From Spirochaetaceae bacterium (GTDB lineage: Bacteria > Myxococcota_A > UBA9160 > UBA4427), in NCBI GenBank assembly GCA_020632655.1, contig JACKFD010000015.1, positions 62,001 through 126,000 of the forward strand: a stretch of 64,000 nt of DNA, written 5' to 3'. Of the stretch, positions 16,425 through 27,667 are shown piece after piece. A program made the translations under genes and the position numbers. Numbering within the stretch: position 1 is the first letter of the stretch; each line of letters opens with the position of its first letter. The notes under the pieces were generated by a model. That model ran no database searches, was not told the DNA's origin, and saw only the letters and a program-made list of their open reading frames with translations.

Positions 16425-17662
16425 ACCGAACCCCGCCGAGCCCGGTCTGCCCGCTCTCCGGATCGCGCGCCGCCGAGTCCGCCTCGAGCCGCGCGGCCGC
16501 GCGCACGTCCGACCGCAGCACCCGGCCGGTCACGCCGCACGTCCGCTTCGGGCGTCTCGCGCCCGGCGCGTGGCGCCTGCTCGTCGGCTGGGCGGTCGCG
16601 GGCGGGCTGCTCGTCGCGGTGCCCGGTCCCGCGCTGGCCGGGCTGCCGGTGCGCGTCGCCGTCGCGCCCTTCGCCGTCGAGGGAGTCGCGGGGCGGGCCG
16701 TCGAGCCGGATCGGGCCGACCTCGGGCTGCGGGTGGCGAAGGTGCTCACGGCGCGGCTCGGACTGCGCGATCCCGAGCGTCTGCTGCCCCCCGGCAGCTT
16801 CGTCGCCAGCGACGAGCTCGAGCCCCAGGCCGAGTCCGTCCGACGATGGGCCTGGCAGGCCGCGGTCGAGGCCGTGGTCGTGGGGCGCGTGGCGCGGCCC
16901 GAGGGCGCCGCATCGCGCGAGGTCGTCGAGGCGGTCCTGCGTTCGGGGCATTCGGGTGCGGAGCTCGCGCGGCATGCGGTGGCGCTCGATGCGGTCGGCT
17001 CGCTCGACGCGTCGATGGACCGACTGGCGGCGGCCCTGCTGGCGGACCTCGGTCATGCGGACGCACCGGTCGCGTCGTCGGAGCCGGCCGGGTCGGTGGG
17101 GCCGTCGGGGGAGGTGCCGGGGGGCGTGGCGCCGACCCGCGACGCGGGGGCCGGGGCAGGGGACGCGCGTGGGGGACGACGGGGACTCGATGCGGACCTC
17201 GGCCTCTCGAACTTCGAGAAGGACGCGCCGATCGAGATCCACGCCGAGGAGGCGGAGATCGTCTCGCACGACGACGAGCGTCTGCTGGTCTTCCAGCGCA
17301 ACGTCCGCGTGCGGCAGGCGAACGTCAGTCTTCGCAGCGATCGCCTCGAGGCGCTCTACCGCAAGGGCGAGTCCGAGCCGCGCCAGCTCGTGGCCCAGGG
17401 CCGCGTGCACGTCGATCAGGACGGGCGCCGCGCGCGCTGCGATCGGGCGGTCTACGTGCGGGACGACCAGACCCTGCAATGCACCGGTCACGCCGAGCTG
17501 GTCCAGGGCTGCGACGTCGTGCGGGGCGAGTCGATCGAGTTCGACCTCGCCCGGGATCGGGCGCGCGTCGAGGGCGCGGCATCGATCGTGATCCGCCCGG
17601 ACGAGGACGGCGCGGAGCCGGGCGCCGCGGCCGGCTGTCCCGCGGCGCCGGGGCGATCGTGA
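16421..17662 (+). CDS. LptA (OstA-like) LPS transport protein with an extra N-terminal TolB/FlgO-like domain
   Basis: Protein of 413 aa. Residues about 51-73 are a hydrophobic signal or anchor, unusually far from the start. Residues about 76-210 (LPVRVAVAPFAVEG, DLGLRVAKVLTARL, WAWQAAVEAVVVGRVARP) resemble the TolB N-terminal or FlgO/CsgG-like fold. A Gly/Ala linker leads to an LptA/OstA beta-jellyroll domain from about 265 to 395 (PIEIHAEEAEIVSHDDERLL, VRVRQANVSLRSDRLEALY, ARCDRAVYVRDDQTLQCTG). LptA bridges the periplasm for LPS export. The ATGA overlap with lptC supports the start, and lptB overlaps its stop. Fusion of the two domains is unusual; the LptA half is the firm part. Confidence 0.75.
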   Translation: MNRTPPSPVCPLSGSRAAESASSRAAARTSDRSTRPVTPHVRFGRLAPGAWRLLVGWAVAGGLLVAVPGPALAGLPVRVAVAPFAVEGVAGRAVEPDRADLGLRVAKVLTARLGLRDPERLLPPGSFVASDELEPQAESVRRWAWQAAVEAVVVGRVARPEGAASREVVEAVLRSGHSGAELARHAVALDAVGSLDASMDRLAAALLADLGHADAPVASSEPAGSVGPSGEVPGGVAPTRDAGAGAGDARGGRRGLDADLGLSNFEKDAPIEIHAEEAEIVSHDDERLLVFQRNVRVRQANVSLRSDRLEALYRKGESEPRQLVAQGRVHVDQDGRRARCDRAVYVRDDQTLQCTGHAELVQGCDVVRGESIEFDLARDRARVEGAASIVIRPDEDGAEPGAAAGCPAAPGRS

Positions 17663-18396
17663 TGGCGGGGCGCGAGGTCCTCTCGGCAACCGGGCTGGTC
17701 AAGCGCTACGGCGAGAAGGTCGCCGTGCGCGGCGTCGACCTCGAGGTGCGCTGCGGCGAGGTCGTCGGTCTGCTGGGGCCGAACGGGGCGGGCAAGACGA
17801 CGACCTTCAACATGATGGCCGGGAGCGTGCGGCCGAGCGAGGGCAAGGTCCACCTGGGCGACCAGGACATCACCGAGCTGCCGATGTACCGGCGCGCGCG
17901 GCTGGGCATCACCTATCTGCCCCAGGAGGCCTCGATCTTCCGCAAGCTGACGGTCGCCGACAACATCGGCGCCATCCTCGAGACCGTCGAGCCGAACCGC
18001 AAGCGGCGCAAGGAGCGCCTCGCCGACCTGCTCGCCGAGCTCGGCCTGACCGAGAAGGCGGGGCGCAAGGGCGCCGATCTCTCCGGTGGCGAGCGGCGGC
18101 GGGTGGAGATCACGCGCGCGCTCGTGCTCGATCCGATGTTCATGCTGCTCGACGAGCCCTTCGCCGGCGTCGACCCGATCGCCGTGATCGACATCCAGAA
18201 GATCATCGAGCAGCTGCGCGCCCGCGACATCGGCGTGATCATCACCGACCACAACGTGCGCGAGACACTCTCGATCTGCGATCGCGCGTACATCATCAAG
18301 GACGGTCGGATCCTCCGGCTCGGCACGCCGGCCGAGATCGCGGCCGATCCCGAGGTGCGTGAGGTCTATCTCGGGAAGAACTTCCGGCTCGGTTGA
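17662..18396 (+). CDS. lptB: LPS export ABC transporter ATP-binding protein
   Basis: Cytoplasmic ATPase of 244 aa that powers extraction of LPS from the inner membrane. All ABC motifs are visible: Walker A LLGPNGAGKTTT, Q-loop LPQEASIF, signature LSGGERRR, Walker B MFMLLDEPFAGVDP, and H-loop IITDHNVRE. The sequence ends with the LptB-typical REVYLGKNFRLG. The ATG shares an A with the lptA stop (TGATG). The membrane permeases LptF and LptG are not in this window. rpoN follows after about 180 bp, as in many Proteobacteria. Confidence 0.95.
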   Translation: MAGREVLSATGLVKRYGEKVAVRGVDLEVRCGEVVGLLGPNGAGKTTTFNMMAGSVRPSEGKVHLGDQDITELPMYRRARLGITYLPQEASIFRKLTVADNIGAILETVEPNRKRRKERLADLLAELGLTEKAGRKGADLSGGERRRVEITRALVLDPMFMLLDEPFAGVDPIAVIDIQKIIEQLRARDIGVIITDHNVRETLSICDRAYIIKDGRILRLGTPAEIAADPEVREVYLGKNFRLG

Positions 18397-18411
18397 GTCC
18401 CGGACTCCGAG
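18388..18411 (+). terminator. Hairpin overlapping the lptB stop codon
   Basis: GAGTCC-C-GGACTC (18395-18407) is a perfect inverted repeat that includes the last two bases of the lptB TGA; flanking CTCG and CGAG can extend the stem across a short bulge. There is no T-run after it. It may act as a terminator or attenuator before rpoN. Confidence 0.4.
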
Positions 18412-18574
18412 CGGTGTGGCCACCCCCCGGGCCCCGGAGCGTGCAGGCGCAGCACACGGGGGCACCGCCTTCCCGACGGCGCGGGTTGCGGCATTCTATG
18501 GCTCAAGCGACCCCCCCGCGTGGACGCGAAGTAGAGTCGGCCCCCTGGCGCGGGCCGGTCGTCGAAGAGGGCTC

Positions 18575-20224
<1,650 letters not shown>

Positions 20225-20343
20225 GCAGGTCGCCGCTGCGGGCTCGGGGGAGACGCGGCGCGCGGGGGCGCCCGGCTCGGACGGGGATAGCGGGCGGCGG
20301 GTCGGCAGGATAGAGTGCGCGCCGCGCGCAAGGCGGAGCTCCG

Positions 20344-20805
20344 ATGAAGATCACCGACATCCTCGTGAGGGACGCCTCGATCCTCGACCTCGCGGCCGAG
20401 GTCAAGGACGACGTGCTCGCCGAGATGGCGGGCGCGCTCGCGGCGACGGAGACGTCGATCGAGCGGGCCGGCCTGCTCGCGGTCCTCCGGGAGCGGGAAG
20501 GCCTCCAGAGCACGGGAATCGGCGAGGGTGTCGCGATCCCCCATGGGAAGCTCGCGGGCCTCGACCGGCTGCTCGCCACCTTCGCCCGCAGCCGCGAAGG
20601 CGTCGACTTCGAGTCGATCGACGGCCAGCCGACGCAGCTCTTCTTCCTGCTGGTCGTACCCGAGAACTCCGGCGGCCAGCACCTCAAGGCGCTCGCCCGG
20701 ATCTCGCGCTTCTTCCGGGATGCCAGCTTCCGCGCGAAGCTGCTGGGCGCCGAGGACCTCGACGAGATCTTCCGCGCGATCGAAGAGGAAGACGCGAAGT
20801 TCTGA
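20344..20805 (+). CDS. ptsN: PTS IIA-Ntr-type regulatory protein
   Basis: Regulatory phosphocarrier of 153 aa. The phosphorylated histidine is His67 in GVAIPHGKL, and the fold markers LAAEVKDDVLAEMAGAL, VLREREGLQSTGIGEG and LFFLLVVPENSGGQHLKAL are all present. In Proteobacteria EIIA-Ntr receives phosphate from EI-Ntr via NPr and regulates potassium transport and stress responses, not sugar uptake. It starts a tight operon with hprK, rapZ, a mannose-type IIA and HPr. No Enzyme I is found in this window, so the phosphoryl donor must lie elsewhere. Confidence 0.95.
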   Translation: MKITDILVRDASILDLAAEVKDDVLAEMAGALAATETSIERAGLLAVLREREGLQSTGIGEGVAIPHGKLAGLDRLLATFARSREGVDFESIDGQPTQLFFLLVVPENSGGQHLKALARISRFFRDASFRAKLLGAEDLDEIFRAIEEEDAKF

Positions 20806-20816
20806 GGGGGGCTTCC

Positions 20817-21461
20817 TTGGAGTCCAGCGCGACCCGGGCAGCACCGACCGGACTCGACGAGGCGGGGGAGCTCCAGATCCACGGCTCGCTGGTCGACGTG
20901 GGCGGGCTCGGCGTGCTGCTGCTGGGACCGAGCGGCGTCGGCAAGAGCGAGTGCGTGATCGAGCTCGTGCGTCGCGGCCATCGTCTGGTCGCCGACGACA
21001 TCGTCCGCCTGCGGACCCGACCGGGCGAGGGCGCCGCCGCGGCGACGCTTCTGGGCTGGGCGCCGGAGCACATCCGCCACTACGTCGAGGTGCGCGGGCT
21101 CGGTCTGATGTGCGTCGCGGACCTCTTCGGCTCGGCCGCGATCCGCGACCGCTGCGAGGTCGGGTTCATCATCCGGCTGGAGGCCGCGGACTCCGGCGTG
21201 TCCTTCGAGCGCATCGGCCTCGAACGACCGAGGGAGAGGCTGCTCGGGGTGGAGGTGCCGGCGGTGCGATTGCCCGTGCACGCAGCGAGCAATCTCGCGA
21301 CCCTCGTCGAGCTCGCGGTCCGCGACTGGCAGCTCCGCCTGCGCGGCGTGAACGCGGCCCAGCGGCTCGACGAGCGGCTGCGTCGGCACGGCGCGGGCGG
21401 GTCGACGTCGATTCCTGCGGCGGCGGGCGATACGGCTCCCGGCGAGGAGGGCGCGCGATGA
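20817..21461 (+). CDS. hprK: HPr kinase/phosphorylase, short form (catalytic domain only)
   Basis: Protein of 214 aa that should phosphorylate and dephosphorylate HPr on serine. The catalytic core is intact: IHGSLVDVGGLGVLLLGPSG (with the conserved His22), Walker A GPSGVGKS at 37-44, RRGHRLVADD, and the HprK signature VEVRGLGLMCVADLFG. The N-terminal domain of about 130 residues found in Firmicutes enzymes is absent, as in alphaproteobacterial short HprK. The start is TTG at 20817 with GAGGGGGG before it. The ATGA overlap with rapZ shows co-translation. The last 30 residues are low complexity. Confidence 0.92.
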   Translation: MESSATRAAPTGLDEAGELQIHGSLVDVGGLGVLLLGPSGVGKSECVIELVRRGHRLVADDIVRLRTRPGEGAAAATLLGWAPEHIRHYVEVRGLGLMCVADLFGSAAIRDRCEVGFIIRLEAADSGVSFERIGLERPRERLLGVEVPAVRLPVHAASNLATLVELAVRDWQLRLRGVNAAQRLDERLRRHGAGGSTSIPAAAGDTAPGEEGAR

Positions 21462-22333
21462 TCGTCGAGCCCGAGGCGCCCCGGATCGTCTTCGTGGCGG
21501 GCCTGTCGGGCTCGGGCAAGACGACGGCGATGGCCGCGCTCGAGGACCTCTCCTTCTACTGCGTCGACAACCTGCCCGTGCAGCTGGTGCCGCAATTCCT
21601 GGCGCTCTGCACCCAGGCCTCCTCCCCGATCCGCAAGATCGCGCTCGCCCTCGACGCCCGGGAGCGGAACTTCCTGGCGCATTTCCCGGAGCTCGTCGCC
21701 GAGCTGCGCGGGCAGGGGGCGAGCGTCGACGTGGTCTTCCTCGACTGCAACGACGAGGTGCTCGAGCGCCGCTACCGCGAGACGCGTCGCGTCCACCCGC
21801 TCTCGCCGGAGGGATCGGTTCGCGCGGGCATCGAGCGCGAGCGGCGCCTGCTCGACGAGGTGGTCGGGCTCGCCGATCTCACGATCGACACGACCGCGCT
21901 CAACGTGCATCAGCTCAAGGACACCATGGTCCGCCACGTGACCGGCGGCAGCCGGCGGACGGTCGTGAACCTGCTCTCCTTCGGCTTCAAGCACGGCACG
22001 CCCGCCTCCGTCGAGCTGCTCTTCGACGTCCGGTTCCTGCCGAATCCCTACTTCGAGGAGGGGCTCCGGGCCGGCACGGGGCGCGACCCGGAGGTGGCGG
22101 ACTTCGTGCTGCGCAGCGAGCGCGGGCGGGCGTTTCGCGATCGCCTGGCGTCCTTCGTCGAGTACCTTCTGCCGATGTACGACGAGGAGGGCAAGGCCTA
22201 CCTCACGATCGGCGTGGGCTGCACGGGCGGGCGACATCGCTCGGTCGCGATCGTCGAGTCGATGGGGGAGGGCCTCACGCGACTCGGACGCGACGTGAGT
22301 CTCACGCATCGGGACATCGACCGGCCGGTCTGA
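21458..22333 (+). CDS. rapZ: RNase adapter / P-loop nucleotide-binding protein RapZ
   Basis: Protein of 291 aa with the YvcJ/RapZ layout: Walker A FVAGLSGSGKTTAMAALE, SFYCVDNLPVQLVPQF, VVFLDCNDEVLERRYRETRR, and the highly conserved C-terminal domain SFGFKHGTPASVELLFDVR, FLPNPYFEEGLRAGTGRD, IGVGCTGGRHRSVAIVE. In enterobacteria RapZ delivers small RNAs GlmY/GlmZ to RNase E and senses glucosamine-6-phosphate; elsewhere its role is less clear. The gene is embedded in the PTS operon as usual. Its last 40 bp including the stop are tandemly duplicated just downstream. Confidence 0.95.
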   Translation: MIVEPEAPRIVFVAGLSGSGKTTAMAALEDLSFYCVDNLPVQLVPQFLALCTQASSPIRKIALALDARERNFLAHFPELVAELRGQGASVDVVFLDCNDEVLERRYRETRRVHPLSPEGSVRAGIERERRLLDEVVGLADLTIDTTALNVHQLKDTMVRHVTGGSRRTVVNLLSFGFKHGTPASVELLFDVRFLPNPYFEEGLRAGTGRDPEVADFVLRSERGRAFRDRLASFVEYLLPMYDEEGKAYLTIGVGCTGGRHRSVAIVESMGEGLTRLGRDVSLTHRDIDRPV

Positions 22334-22373
22334 CGTGCGGCTCGCGCATCGGGACATCGACCGGCCGATCTGA
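22291..22373. repeat. 40-bp tandem duplication of the rapZ 3' end
   Basis: The segment 22291-22330 and the segment 22331-22370 agree at 35 of 40 positions (shared core CGCATCGGGACATCGACCGG), and each copy is followed by TGA. The first TGA is the rapZ stop; the second belongs to the non-coding copy. Periods and mismatches suggest an old duplication that has since diverged. Confidence 0.9.
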
Positions 22374-22410
22374 GGCCGCCCCGGAGACGGGCAAGGGAGG
22401 GGGAGTCGGC

Positions 22411-22836
22411 GTGAAGGTCGGAGTGCTGATCGTGACCCACTATCGACTGGGGGAGGAGTTCCTCCAGGCGCTGCGGCTGATCCTGCCGGAGGCGCCGGAG
22501 TTCGAGGCCGTATCGGTGGACCCGAACATGACCGTCGAGACGGTGCGCCAGGCGATCGCTTCGGGGCTGAAGCGCGCGGACAAGGGCGCGGGGGTCCTGA
22601 TCCTGACGGACATGTTCGGGGGCACGCCCTCGAACATGAGTCTCTCCTTCCACGACGAGCACCAGGTCGAGGTCGTGACCGGCATGAACCTCCCCATGCT
22701 GATCAAGCTCGCCACGCTCCGCGACGAGAAGCCGCTCGACGAGCTCGCCCGCTTCATCAAGGCCTACGGCCAGCGCAACATCTCCGTCGCGAGCGAGCTC
22801 GTACCGGAGGGCGACGTGCGGAGCGGCCATGAGTGA
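22411..22836 (+). CDS. PTS mannose-type IIA domain protein
   Basis: Phosphocarrier protein of 141 aa of the mannose-family EIIA fold. The active-site histidine is His10 in VGVLIVTHYRLGEE, and the GGTPSN signature is present in ILTDMFGGTPSNMSL. No IIB, IIC or IID transporter component follows, so the protein probably has a regulatory role, as in other deltaproteobacterial loci where it sits with HprK and HPr. The start is GTG at 22411 behind a strong GGGAGGGGGAG. It overlaps the HPr gene by 8 nt. Confidence 0.92.
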   Translation: MKVGVLIVTHYRLGEEFLQALRLILPEAPEFEAVSVDPNMTVETVRQAIASGLKRADKGAGVLILTDMFGGTPSNMSLSFHDEHQVEVVTGMNLPMLIKLATLRDEKPLDELARFIKAYGQRNISVASELVPEGDVRSGHE

Positions 22837-23104
22837 CGGGACGAAGGTCGAGCGCGACTTCGTCGTGCGTTCCGAGCTCGGTCTGCACGCCCGACCGGCG
22901 GGGCGACTCGCGAGCGTGGCCGGCCGCTTCCAATCCGAGGTCAGCCTCGGTCGCGGCGAGGAGTGGGTGAGCGGCTCGAGCGTGCTCTCGATCCTCTGTC
23001 TCGCCGCCACCCGGGGCACCGTCCTGCGCGTCCGCGCGATCGGCGTCGATGCCGAGCAGGCCGTGATGGAAGTCGGCGCGCTGATCGAGTCCGACGACGT
23101 CTAG
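22829..23104 (+). CDS. Phosphocarrier protein HPr
   Basis: HPr of 91 aa. His20 in ELGLHARPAG is the residue phosphorylated by Enzyme I. Ser51 in VSGSSVLSILCLAATRG lies 31 residues later, exactly the spacing of His15 and Ser46 in classical HPr, so it can be the target of the short HprK encoded upstream. This makes a complete kinase-target pair. The gene overlaps the IIA gene by 8 nt, and metK follows after about 190 bp. A neighbouring Enzyme I gene, expected in many related loci, is missing. Confidence 0.93.
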   Translation: MSDGTKVERDFVVRSELGLHARPAGRLASVAGRFQSEVSLGRGEEWVSGSSVLSILCLAATRGTVLRVRAIGVDAEQAVMEVGALIESDDV

Positions 23105-23105
23105 A

Positions 23106-23150
23106 CCCGGCGAAGACCGGGCCGGACGCGACCCGGGAAACGGCTCCCGG
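23106..23150 (+). terminator. Two small GC-rich hairpins after HPr
   Basis: CCCGG-CGAAGA-CCGGG (23106-23121) and CCGGGA-AACGGC-TCCCGG (23133-23150) can fold immediately after the HPr stop. Neither is followed by a T-run. They could end the PTS operon before metK. Confidence 0.25.
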
Positions 23151-23294
23151 CGCGCCGGACGTGCACGGAGCGCGCTCCCGGCGGCGTGAGAGCGCCTACG
23201 CGGACGCCCCGGAGGTTTGATCGGCCGGTCGGGGTCGCCTACCCTGCCGCCCCGTTCGCCCCGTGAGGCGATGACCAGACACCAGGAGAAGCCC

Positions 23295-24458
23295 ATGGGA
23301 CCGCGTTCGATGTTCACCTCCGAGTCCGTTTCGATGGGCCATCCCGACAAGATGTGCGACCAGATCTCGGACGCGATCCTCGACGCGATGCTGACGCAGG
23401 ATCCCCGGGCGCGGGTCGCCTGCGAGACCACCACGACGACCGGGCTCGTGCTCGTGTGCGGCGAGGTGACGACCACGGCCCAGGTCGAGATCCCGACGAT
23501 CGTCCGCAACGTCGTGCACGACATCGGCTACACGAGCTCCGACATGGGCTTCGACGCGTCGACCTGCGCGGTCCAGGTCGCCCTCGGCAAGCAGAGCCCG
23601 GACATCTCGCAGGGCGTCTCCGAGGGCGAGGGGCTCCACAAGGAGCAGGGCGCCGGCGACCAGGGGATGATGTTCGGGTACGCCTGCGACGAGACGCCCG
23701 AGCTGATGCCGGCGCCGATCCGCTTTGCCCATCGCCTGATCGAGGCCCATCGCAACCACTTCGAGAGCGGCGAGATCGGCTACCTGCGCCCCGACGCGAA
23801 GAGCCAGGTCACGGTCGAGTACGACGACGACGACCGGCCGGCGCGGATCGGCACGGTCGTGATCTCGACCCAGCACTCGCCGGACGTGACCCACGACCAG
23901 ATCCGCAAGGACGTGATCGAGAAGATCATCCGGCCGGCGCTGCCGGCCGAGCTGATCGACGACGACACGATCTTCCACGTGAATCCGACCGGGCGATTCG
24001 TGGTCGGCGGGCCGATGGGCGACGCGGGTCTCACGGGCCGCAAGATCATCGTCGACACCTACGGCGGAATGGGTCGGCACGGCGGTGGCGCCTTCTCGGG
24101 CAAGGATCCGTCGAAGGTCGACCGCAGCGCGGCCTACGCCGCCCGCTACGTCGCGAAGAACCTGGTGGCCGCCGGTGCGGCGCGCCGCTGCGAGGTGCAG
24201 CTCGCCTACGCGATCGGTGTGGCCGAGCCCGTGTCGATCCGGGTCGACACCTTCGGGACGGGCTCCCTCGACCGCGGCCGGCTCGAGAAGATCGTCCGCA
24301 AGCACTTCGACCTCACGCCGCGCGGGATCGACGAGTCGTTGGACCTGCGCCGGCCGATCTACCGGGTCACCTCCTATCACGGACATTTCGGCCGAGAGAA
24401 CGTCGGGCTGCCGTGGGAGCGGACCGACAAGGCCGAGGCGATCCGCGCGGACCTCTGA
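23295..24458 (+). CDS. metK: S-adenosylmethionine synthetase
   Basis: Makes S-adenosylmethionine from ATP and methionine in the cytoplasm; 387 aa, normal length. The signatures are intact: SVSMGHPDKMCDQISDAIL, GAGDQGMMFGYACDETPE, and GGGAFSGKDPSKVDRSAAYA. ATG 23295 has AGGAGAA 4 nt upstream and aligns with the usual start; an in-frame ATG at 23271 would add eight residues. The 190-bp leader was inspected for a SAM or SAH riboswitch and nothing convincing was seen. A SpoIID gene begins 13 bp after its stop. Confidence 0.97.
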   Translation: MGPRSMFTSESVSMGHPDKMCDQISDAILDAMLTQDPRARVACETTTTTGLVLVCGEVTTTAQVEIPTIVRNVVHDIGYTSSDMGFDASTCAVQVALGKQSPDISQGVSEGEGLHKEQGAGDQGMMFGYACDETPELMPAPIRFAHRLIEAHRNHFESGEIGYLRPDAKSQVTVEYDDDDRPARIGTVVISTQHSPDVTHDQIRKDVIEKIIRPALPAELIDDDTIFHVNPTGRFVVGGPMGDAGLTGRKIIVDTYGGMGRHGGGAFSGKDPSKVDRSAAYAARYVAKNLVAAGAARRCEVQLAYAIGVAEPVSIRVDTFGTGSLDRGRLEKIVRKHFDLTPRGIDESLDLRRPIYRVTSYHGHFGRENVGLPWERTDKAEAIRADL

Positions 24459-24471
24459 GAGCGGTCGGCCC

Positions 24472-25647
24472 GTGGCTCGTCTCCGCGCTGTGAAGGAAGG
24501 GGCCCGGGCCGGGGGTGTGGCCCTGGTCGGCCTGCTGGGGGTCGCGGCCATCGGCCTGCTGGGCTGCGGCACGGCCATGGCCCGGAGCGGCGCCGGTCCC
24601 GAGCCCGTGGTGCGCGTGCTGCTCTACGAGGGCACGGAGCCGATCGACGTCGGGCCGGCCCGGGCGGCCCGTCCGGTCGCCCTCGGCACGGGCGATCGGA
24701 TCCGGGTGGACGGGCGCGAGCTGGCTTCGCCCTGGGTGCCCGAGGGCACGGGGCCCTGGCGGGTCGGTCGACGGGTCGTGCGCGGCCGGATCGCCATCCA
24801 GCATCGCGATGGCCTGCTCCAGGTCGTGAATCGGGTGGGCCTCGAAGACTACGTCGCCTCGATCGTCGGCGGCGAGATGGCGCCGAGCTGGCCGATCGAG
24901 GCGCTGCGCGCCCAGGCCGTCGCGGCCCGCACCTACGTCCTGCACGAGGCCGGCCGTCGGCGATCGGAGCCCTGGGACGTGCTGGCCACGGCGCAGAGCC
25001 AGGTCTACCGCGGGATCGAGACCGAGACGAGCGAGACCCGGGCCGCCGCCCGCTCGACCGCCGGTGAGATCCTGGTCCATCGCGGCGAGCCGATCCTGGC
25101 CGTCTTCCACTCCACGGCCGGCGGTCGCACTGCGACGGCCGGCGAGGTCTGGGGGGAGGACCGCCCCTATCTGCGGATGGTGGACGTCGAGGACGAGGAC
25201 GATGCGCCGCATACCTACTGGCGGACGGTCTTCGCGCCCGCGGCCCTGGCCGGCGTGCTCGACGCGGCGGGGCTCGGCGTCGGCGAGCTGGCCGGGGTGA
25301 CGGTGGCCGGGCGGACGGGGAGCGGTCGGGTCGAGCGGCTCGCGCTCCAGGGCTCGCGGCGCACGCGCACGCTCGAGGGGCCCGAGCTGCGAGCGCTGCT
25401 CTCGGGGATCGGGCTGCGCAGCACGCTCTTCGAGGTCCGGCGAACGCCGGAGGGGATCGCCTTCGTCGGCTCCGGCTACGGGCACGGCGTGGGCATGAGC
25501 CAATGGGGCGCCCGCGCGATGGCGCAGCGCGGCGCGTCCTATCAGCGTATCCTCGCGCGCTTCTATCCCGGTGCGCAGCTCGATGCACGGGGGGTCCAGC
25601 GGCTCGCCGCGAGCGATGCCTGGCCCCTCGTCGGAGGAGGAAAGTGA
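24472..25647 (+). CDS. SpoIID/LytB domain protein
   Basis: Exported protein of 391 aa with a SpoIID/LytB domain. The N-terminus is a signal peptide with a possible lipobox (IGLLGC, Cys about residue 32). The domain core is clear: VGLEDYVASIVGGEMAPSWP, EALRAQAVAARTYVLHEAGR, TAQSQVYRGIETET, AVFHSTAGGRTA, and GYGHGVGMSQWGARAMAQRG. SpoIID proteins are lytic transglycosylases acting on denuded glycan in sporulation; in non-sporulating bacteria they act in cell-wall remodelling, probably in the periplasm. GTG 24472 was chosen; GTG 24490 would give a shorter lipoprotein signal. Its stop overlaps the yajC start. Confidence 0.88.
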   Translation: MARLRAVKEGARAGGVALVGLLGVAAIGLLGCGTAMARSGAGPEPVVRVLLYEGTEPIDVGPARAARPVALGTGDRIRVDGRELASPWVPEGTGPWRVGRRVVRGRIAIQHRDGLLQVVNRVGLEDYVASIVGGEMAPSWPIEALRAQAVAARTYVLHEAGRRRSEPWDVLATAQSQVYRGIETETSETRAAARSTAGEILVHRGEPILAVFHSTAGGRTATAGEVWGEDRPYLRMVDVEDEDDAPHTYWRTVFAPAALAGVLDAAGLGVGELAGVTVAGRTGSGRVERLALQGSRRTRTLEGPELRALLSGIGLRSTLFEVRRTPEGIAFVGSGYGHGVGMSQWGARAMAQRGASYQRILARFYPGAQLDARGVQRLAASDAWPLVGGGK

Positions 25648-26003
25648 TGGATTCCGGAGGCGTCGCAGGGGGCGGACTCGTGCCCCTGCAGGCCCAGGGC
25701 GGGGTCGACCTCGCCTTCTTCCTCATGATGGGCGCGATCTTCGCGATCTTCTACTTCCTCGTGATCCGCCCGCAGCAGAAGCAGCAGCGCGAGCGCGAGG
25801 CCTTCCTGCGCACGGCGGCACGCGGCGACGAGGTCGTCACCCAGGGTGGCATCCACGGTCGCGTGAGCGCCGTGGAGGGCGACGTGCTCGAGGTCGAGGT
25901 CGCGCGTGTGCGGGGCGAGAAGGTCAAGCTCCGGATCAGTCTCTCGCGCATCGACCAGCTCACGAAGGCCGGCGCCTCCGGAGCGCCCGAGGCCGAGGCG
26001 TGA
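25647..26003 (+). CDS. yajC: Preprotein translocase subunit YajC
   Basis: Small inner-membrane protein of 118 aa that associates with SecDF. One hydrophobic helix (AFFLMMGAIFAIFYFLVIRPQ) carries the family's IRPQQKQQRE signature, followed by a small cytoplasmic beta domain (AARGDEVVTQGGIHGRVSAV, VEVARVRGEKVKLRISL). The C-terminal tail is short and Ala-rich. GGAGGAGGAAAG precedes the ATG, which overlaps the SpoIID stop (TGATG). secD and secF follow in order. Confidence 0.95.
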   Translation: MDSGGVAGGGLVPLQAQGGVDLAFFLMMGAIFAIFYFLVIRPQQKQQREREAFLRTAARGDEVVTQGGIHGRVSAVEGDVLEVEVARVRGEKVKLRISLSRIDQLTKAGASGAPEAEA

Positions 26004-26067
26004 CGAGAACGAACGGTCCGGCTTGCGAGAACGACGATTCCCGGACGCGGGAGCAGGGGAGAGGCCC

Positions 26068-27657
<1,590 letters not shown>

Positions 27658-27667
27658 GGAGGCCCCC

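Noticed and set aside
20225..20343. A ribosome hibernation factor gene (hpf/raiA) expected between rpoN and ptsN
   Set aside because: The gap is only 119 bp and no frame encodes such a protein.
23105..23294. SAM or SAH riboswitch before metK
   Set aside because: The leader has GC-rich hairpins but none of the conserved core segments of SAM-I, SAM-II or SAH riboswitches could be recognised by eye.
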